A stretch of 7,699 bases of DNA from NCBI GenBank assembly GCA_964642045.1, contig CAZXLZ010000060.1, positions 1 through 7,699 of the forward strand, read 5' to 3'. The notes below the pieces were generated by a model, which was not told where the DNA came from, did not search any database, and saw only the letters and a program-made list of their open reading frames with translations. Source of the DNA: RGIG5057 sp964642045 (lineage in GTDB: Bacteria; Bacillota; Clostridia; TANB77; CAG-465). Within the stretch, counting starts at the first letter, position 1. Each line of letters opens with the position of its first letter. Shown piece by piece: positions 5,472 through 7,699 of this stretch. The translations under genes and the position numbers were made by a program.

Positions 5472-5514
5472 TGGTTGCTGGGGTAGACTCAAACTTAGAC
5501 CTTAGGGTTATGAT
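5472..5514 (-). pseudogene. Degenerate 3' half of an initiator tRNA-Met gene
   Basis: Minus strand, from the anticodon CAT (5512-5510) to a terminal CCA (5474-5472). It reads CATAACCC (anticodon and the CCC strand of the anticodon stem, the initiator signature), AAGGTC in the variable region, a T-arm with AGTTTGAGT in place of the expected GTTCAAATC, and AGCAACCA at the end. The comparison is with the initiator sequence as I remember it. At least two small deletions and several substitutions disrupt the T-arm, and the 5' half (acceptor, D-arm, anticodon 5' strand) is absent, so no tRNA is made. A 3' tRNA half beside accessory genes is the classic trace left by site-specific integration into a tRNA gene. 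No matching second copy occurs in the window. Confidence 0.65.
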
Positions 5515-5532
5515 GTATTTCTTAAAATACAT
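5513..5532. repeat. 8-bp hairpin where the tRNA 5' half should be
   Basis: ATGTATTT (5513-5520) and AAATACAT (5525-5532) enclose the loop CTTA. The hairpin abuts the truncated anticodon of the tRNA relic, on the side where the missing half would lie. It has no T-run at a useful distance on the minus strand, so it is unlikely to be a terminator. From here to 5621 nothing else is recognised. Confidence 0.4.
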
Positions 5533-5621
5533 ATATTTTTGAATGTTTACTTCAAGTTTCTCTATTCTATAATCGACGTCTTGATTACTTATTAAATAAA
5601 CAAAGTGTAGATAAAAGATTA

Positions 5622-7127
5622 TCATTTATTAAAATCATTATCAAGATTAATTACTGCCGGATTATTAATAACCTCCCCATCTACTGTAAATCTTGAACCA
5701 TGACAAGGACAGTCCCATGTTTTATCTATGTTATTAAATTGAAGCTCACATTTTAAATGAGTACATATTGGTTTTATAAAATTAAATTTTCCATCTTCAT
5801 CTTTATATACTCCAACTTTATTATTTTTATAACTTATTATCTTACCTTCTCCTTCTTTTACATCATCTAAATATTCTTTAGGTATTTTAAACTTATTTAT
5901 AGCTATTGAATATACCGTTTCTTTCATATGTTCACTATATGCTTTCATATTTTTTATAACATCCATTCTAGTTGCTGTAAATAAATTTTTATACTTATTT
6001 TCTTTTCCTAAAATATCATCACTAATTATATTTGATGCTACATTTGACAAAGCCATACCCCATTTATTAAAACCAGTTGCAACATATATATTAGACATTA
6101 AGCTAGAAAACTTACCTATATATGGAATTTTATCCATACTTATACAATCCTGAGTACTCCATTTATCTATAACTGTAAAATTACTACCGAAAATTTTCTT
6201 TGCTATATCCTCTAAAAATTTATAGCTATCCACCTTATTTATATTTCTTCCTACCCTATGACCATTTCCTGCGATTAAAGTAATATTATCTTTACCATAA
6301 TCAGTTATAGTCCTTATAGAAATTGATGGAGAGCTATTATTTATATAATACTTTCCAAAATATTTCTTATCACTTTTAACAGCAATTACATATGATATGT
6401 CTTGATACATCTTAGCAAAATACATCCCAGGAAAATCTTTTATAGGGAAATGAGTAGCTATTACTACATATTTACATTTAACAGAGTGATTATTCGTGTA
6501 CACTATATAATTCCCATTTTCTTTATTTATTTTTATAACTTTACTATTTTCATATACTCTTACGCCATTATTTTCCAGTATATCTAATAAACCATATGCA
6601 TATTTTACAGGATTAAACATTGCCTGATTTTCAAACTCAATACCTCCAAAATTGTTTATAGGGATATCTACTTTTTCTTTGTATATAGCATTAACTTTAA
6701 GTCTATTTAATGCATTCATTTCTTCTCCAAACTCTTTTTTTTCACTTTCTTTATCACAAAATACACAAGATGTCTGCCTTACAAAATCACATTCTATATT
6801 TTCATCTTTTGTAATTTTTTCTATATTACTAATTGCAAGTTCATTTGCTTCAAAATACTTTTTAGCAAAATCTATTCCATAGGATTTTATTAAATAACTA
6901 TAAAATAAACCATGCTGACTAGTTATTTTACCAGTAGTAGAACCGCTTGTGCCAGAGCATATTTCGTTTGATTCTAATATAGCTACTTTTAAATTACTTT
7001 TTGAAAGATAATACGCAGTAGTAAGACCTGTAAGTCCACCTCCAATAATACATACATCTACTTTTTCATCTTTATCAAGAATATTTGGTTTATTTTTTCT
7101 TGTAAATTTCTCATTCCAATATGACAT
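5622..7127 (-). CDS. FAD-dependent oxidoreductase with C-terminal Rieske [2Fe-2S] domain
   Basis: A 501-residue cytoplasmic flavoprotein of the DAO (glycine/D-amino-acid oxidase-like) fold fused to a Rieske domain, similar in architecture to B. subtilis YhfW. The N-terminus carries the ADP-binding motif V-C-I-I-G-G-G-L-T-G (25-34), with acidic E52 closing the second strand, then a G-T-S-G-S-T-T-G-K loop (59-67) near the flavin. A C-terminal FAD motif, T-G-F-N-K-W-G-M (351-358), precedes a linker. The Rieske cluster ligands are C455-x-H457 and C473-x-x-H476 (C-T-H-L and C-P-C-H-G-S). There is no signal peptide or Tat motif, so the cluster is probably loaded in the cytoplasm. The substrate is unknown; electrons would pass between FAD and the 2Fe-2S centre. 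The ATG follows AAAGGG (7140-7135). The gene is divergent from clpB. No convincing promoter was found in 7128-7247; a TTGAAA at 7206-7201 lacks a well-spaced -10. Confidence 0.93.
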   Translation of the reverse strand: MSYWNEKFTRKNKPNILDKDEKVDVCIIGGGLTGLTTAYYLSKSNLKVAILESNEICSGTSGSTTGKITSQHGLFYSYLIKSYGIDFAKKYFEANELAISNIEKITKDENIECDFVRQTSCVFCDKESEKKEFGEEMNALNRLKVNAIYKEKVDIPINNFGGIEFENQAMFNPVKYAYGLLDILENNGVRVYENSKVIKINKENGNYIVYTNNHSVKCKYVVIATHFPIKDFPGMYFAKMYQDISYVIAVKSDKKYFGKYYINNSSPSISIRTITDYGKDNITLIAGNGHRVGRNINKVDSYKFLEDIAKKIFGSNFTVIDKWSTQDCISMDKIPYIGKFSSLMSNIYVATGFNKWGMALSNVASNIISDDILGKENKYKNLFTATRMDVIKNMKAYSEHMKETVYSIAINKFKIPKEYLDDVKEGEGKIISYKNNKVGVYKDEDGKFNFIKPICTHLKCELQFNNIDKTWDCPCHGSRFTVDGEVINNPAVINLDNDFNK

Positions 7128-7247
7128 ATTCTTACCCTTTTACTTAAATACTAGTCCTTTCTATTTTATTATGTACATATTTTTTTACTTTATATCTCAT
7201 TTTCAACTTATTAAAATTATCCAGTCATTATTTCTATATATAAAAAT

Positions 7248-7256
7248 TTAGCACTC
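7248..7256 (+). promoter_or_regulatory. Orphan CIRCE left half-site
   Basis: TTAGCACTC, identical to the left arm of the HrcA operator, 37 bases before the same sequence in the full site at 7285. No right arm follows at nine bases. Both copies are preceded by an ATATATAAA tract, suggesting a local duplication of part of the clpB control region. Confidence 0.5.
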
Positions 7257-7284
7257 TCATTTTTTCCATATATAAATAGATTTT

Positions 7285-7311
7285 TTAGCACTCTACAATT
7301 TAGACTGCTAA
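7285..7311 (+). promoter_or_regulatory. CIRCE element, HrcA repressor operator of clpB
   Basis: TTAGCACTC (7285-7293), nine bases, then GACTGCTAA (7303-7311). The left arm is the CIRCE consensus and the right arm differs from GAGTGCTAA at one base. HrcA binding here would repress the downstream chaperone gene until heat or misfolding stress titrates GroEL. It lies just upstream of the -35 box rather than in the leader, its more common place. Confidence 0.85.
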
Positions 7312-7328
7312 TTTTTAATAACAATTCA

Positions 7329-7357
7329 TTGAACTTTGATATTCTGGGAAGTATAAT
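7329..7357 (+). promoter_or_regulatory. Sigma-A promoter of clpB
   Basis: TTGAAC (7329-7334), a 17-base spacer and a perfect TATAAT (7352-7357). The start would be near 7364, with a leader of about 38 bases and the ribosome binding site AAGGAG at 7388-7392. A short symmetric GTATA-ATAG-TATAC (7351-7364) surrounds the -10 box. No tandem CtsR heptads were seen. Confidence 0.85.
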
Positions 7358-7401
7358 AGTATACGTAAGTAATATTAATGTATAAAAAGGAGTGAAAAAT
7401 A

Positions 7402-7699
7402 ATGAACTATGAAAAATTAACAAAAAAATCTATAGAAACAGTGCAAAATGCTCAAAGCATATGTATAAAGAATAACAACCAAGAACTTCAAACAGAACAT
7501 ATACTTTTATCAATGTTAAACCTAGATGATAGTCTTATAACTCAGCTACTTAAAAATATGAATGTAACTGATAACTTTAAGCTTGACCTTGAAAAAAGAA
7601 TAAACAATTTTCCAAAAGTAGCAACTGGTGCAAGACAAATGGATTCTATTTATATATCTCAAAATGCAGATCTAGTACTTACTAAATCTGAAGATATAG
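7402..7699 (+). CDS. clpB: ClpB disaggregase, N-terminal fragment
   Basis: The first 99 residues of a Clp/Hsp100 ATPase that runs off the right edge. It shows the N-domain fold of the family: MNYEKLTKKSIETVQNAQSI, then a basic turn, L-Q-T-E-H-I-L-L-S-M-L (the conserved Q-x-E-H-L-L-x-A-L helix) and the second repeat beginning at about residue 75. ClpB works with DnaK to pull proteins out of aggregates using ATP; the two AAA+ modules lie outside the window. ClpB is preferred over ClpC because of the N-domain pattern and the CIRCE-type control without a CtsR site, but ClpC or ClpA cannot be fully excluded from the N-domain alone. Start, ribosome binding site, promoter and operator are consistent with one another. 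Confidence 0.9.
   Translation, partial: MNYEKLTKKSIETVQNAQSICIKNNNQELQTEHILLSMLNLDDSLITQLLKNMNVTDNFKLDLEKRINNFPKVATGARQMDSIYISQNADLVLTKSEDI

Noticed and set aside
6402..6587. 61-codon plus-strand frame
   Set aside because: Lies entirely antisense to the Rieske flavoprotein gene; hydrophobic shadow frame without a ribosome binding site.
6652..6882. 76-codon plus-strand frame
   Set aside because: Antisense shadow of the same flavoprotein gene; serine/phenylalanine-rich composition produced by the opposite strand.
7217..7423. 68-codon minus-strand frame
   Set aside because: Covers the clpB promoter and CIRCE and overlaps the clpB start on the other strand; no ribosome binding site, AT-driven composition.

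Overview
The window is very AT-rich, with clostridial-type ribosome binding sites (AGGAGG variants), A-ending codons and a HrcA/CIRCE-controlled clpB. This points to a low-GC Firmicute, most likely Clostridium; I cannot name the species. Housekeeping-type genes sit at both ends (a MazG-like pyrophosphohydrolase at the left, a Rieske flavoprotein and clpB at the right), and the middle is accessory DNA.

Layout. 1-71: start of a MazG-like gene on the minus strand, with its promoter at 107-135. 72-396: no gene, but a divergent plus-strand promoter and a short direct repeat. 397-1358: a minus-strand operon of three small genes of unknown function (a frameshifted 54-residue ORF, a 218-residue helical protein and an overlapping 41-residue ORF), driven by a promoter at 1439-1467. 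1517-5142: a complete type II restriction-modification (R-M) locus of the controller-protein class. A 73-residue controller (C) protein is followed, with an 8-base overlap, by the presumed endonuclease (R) gene. A 691-residue beta-class DNA methyltransferase (M) gene converges on it. R and M meet at a 19-bp perfect hairpin terminator. 5143-5621: no protein gene, but a tRNA-type terminator and a decayed 3' half of an initiator tRNA-Met gene, probably an old integration scar. 5622-7127: FAD oxidoreductase with a C-terminal Rieske domain. 7248-7699: a CIRCE operator, a sigma-A promoter and the start of clpB.

How it works together. The C-gene promoter carries a recognisable C-box: a left site ACTTATAGTC, a five-base spacer, and a weaker right site that overlaps the -35 box. 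This is the switch used by C-controlled R-M systems, in which left-site binding activates C and R transcription and right-site binding represses it, so that nuclease appears after methylase. The M promoter is strong and independent, and has a weak C-box-like site at its transcription start.

The most notable point is damage. The R frame is broken by one extra A in an A-run at 2701-2706, which detaches 75 otherwise coherent C-terminal codons whose natural stop lies in the terminator loop. The 54-residue ORF upstream is likewise broken by one missing T. Either the methylase and controller have outlived an inactivated nuclease, or both lesions are homopolymer sequencing errors.
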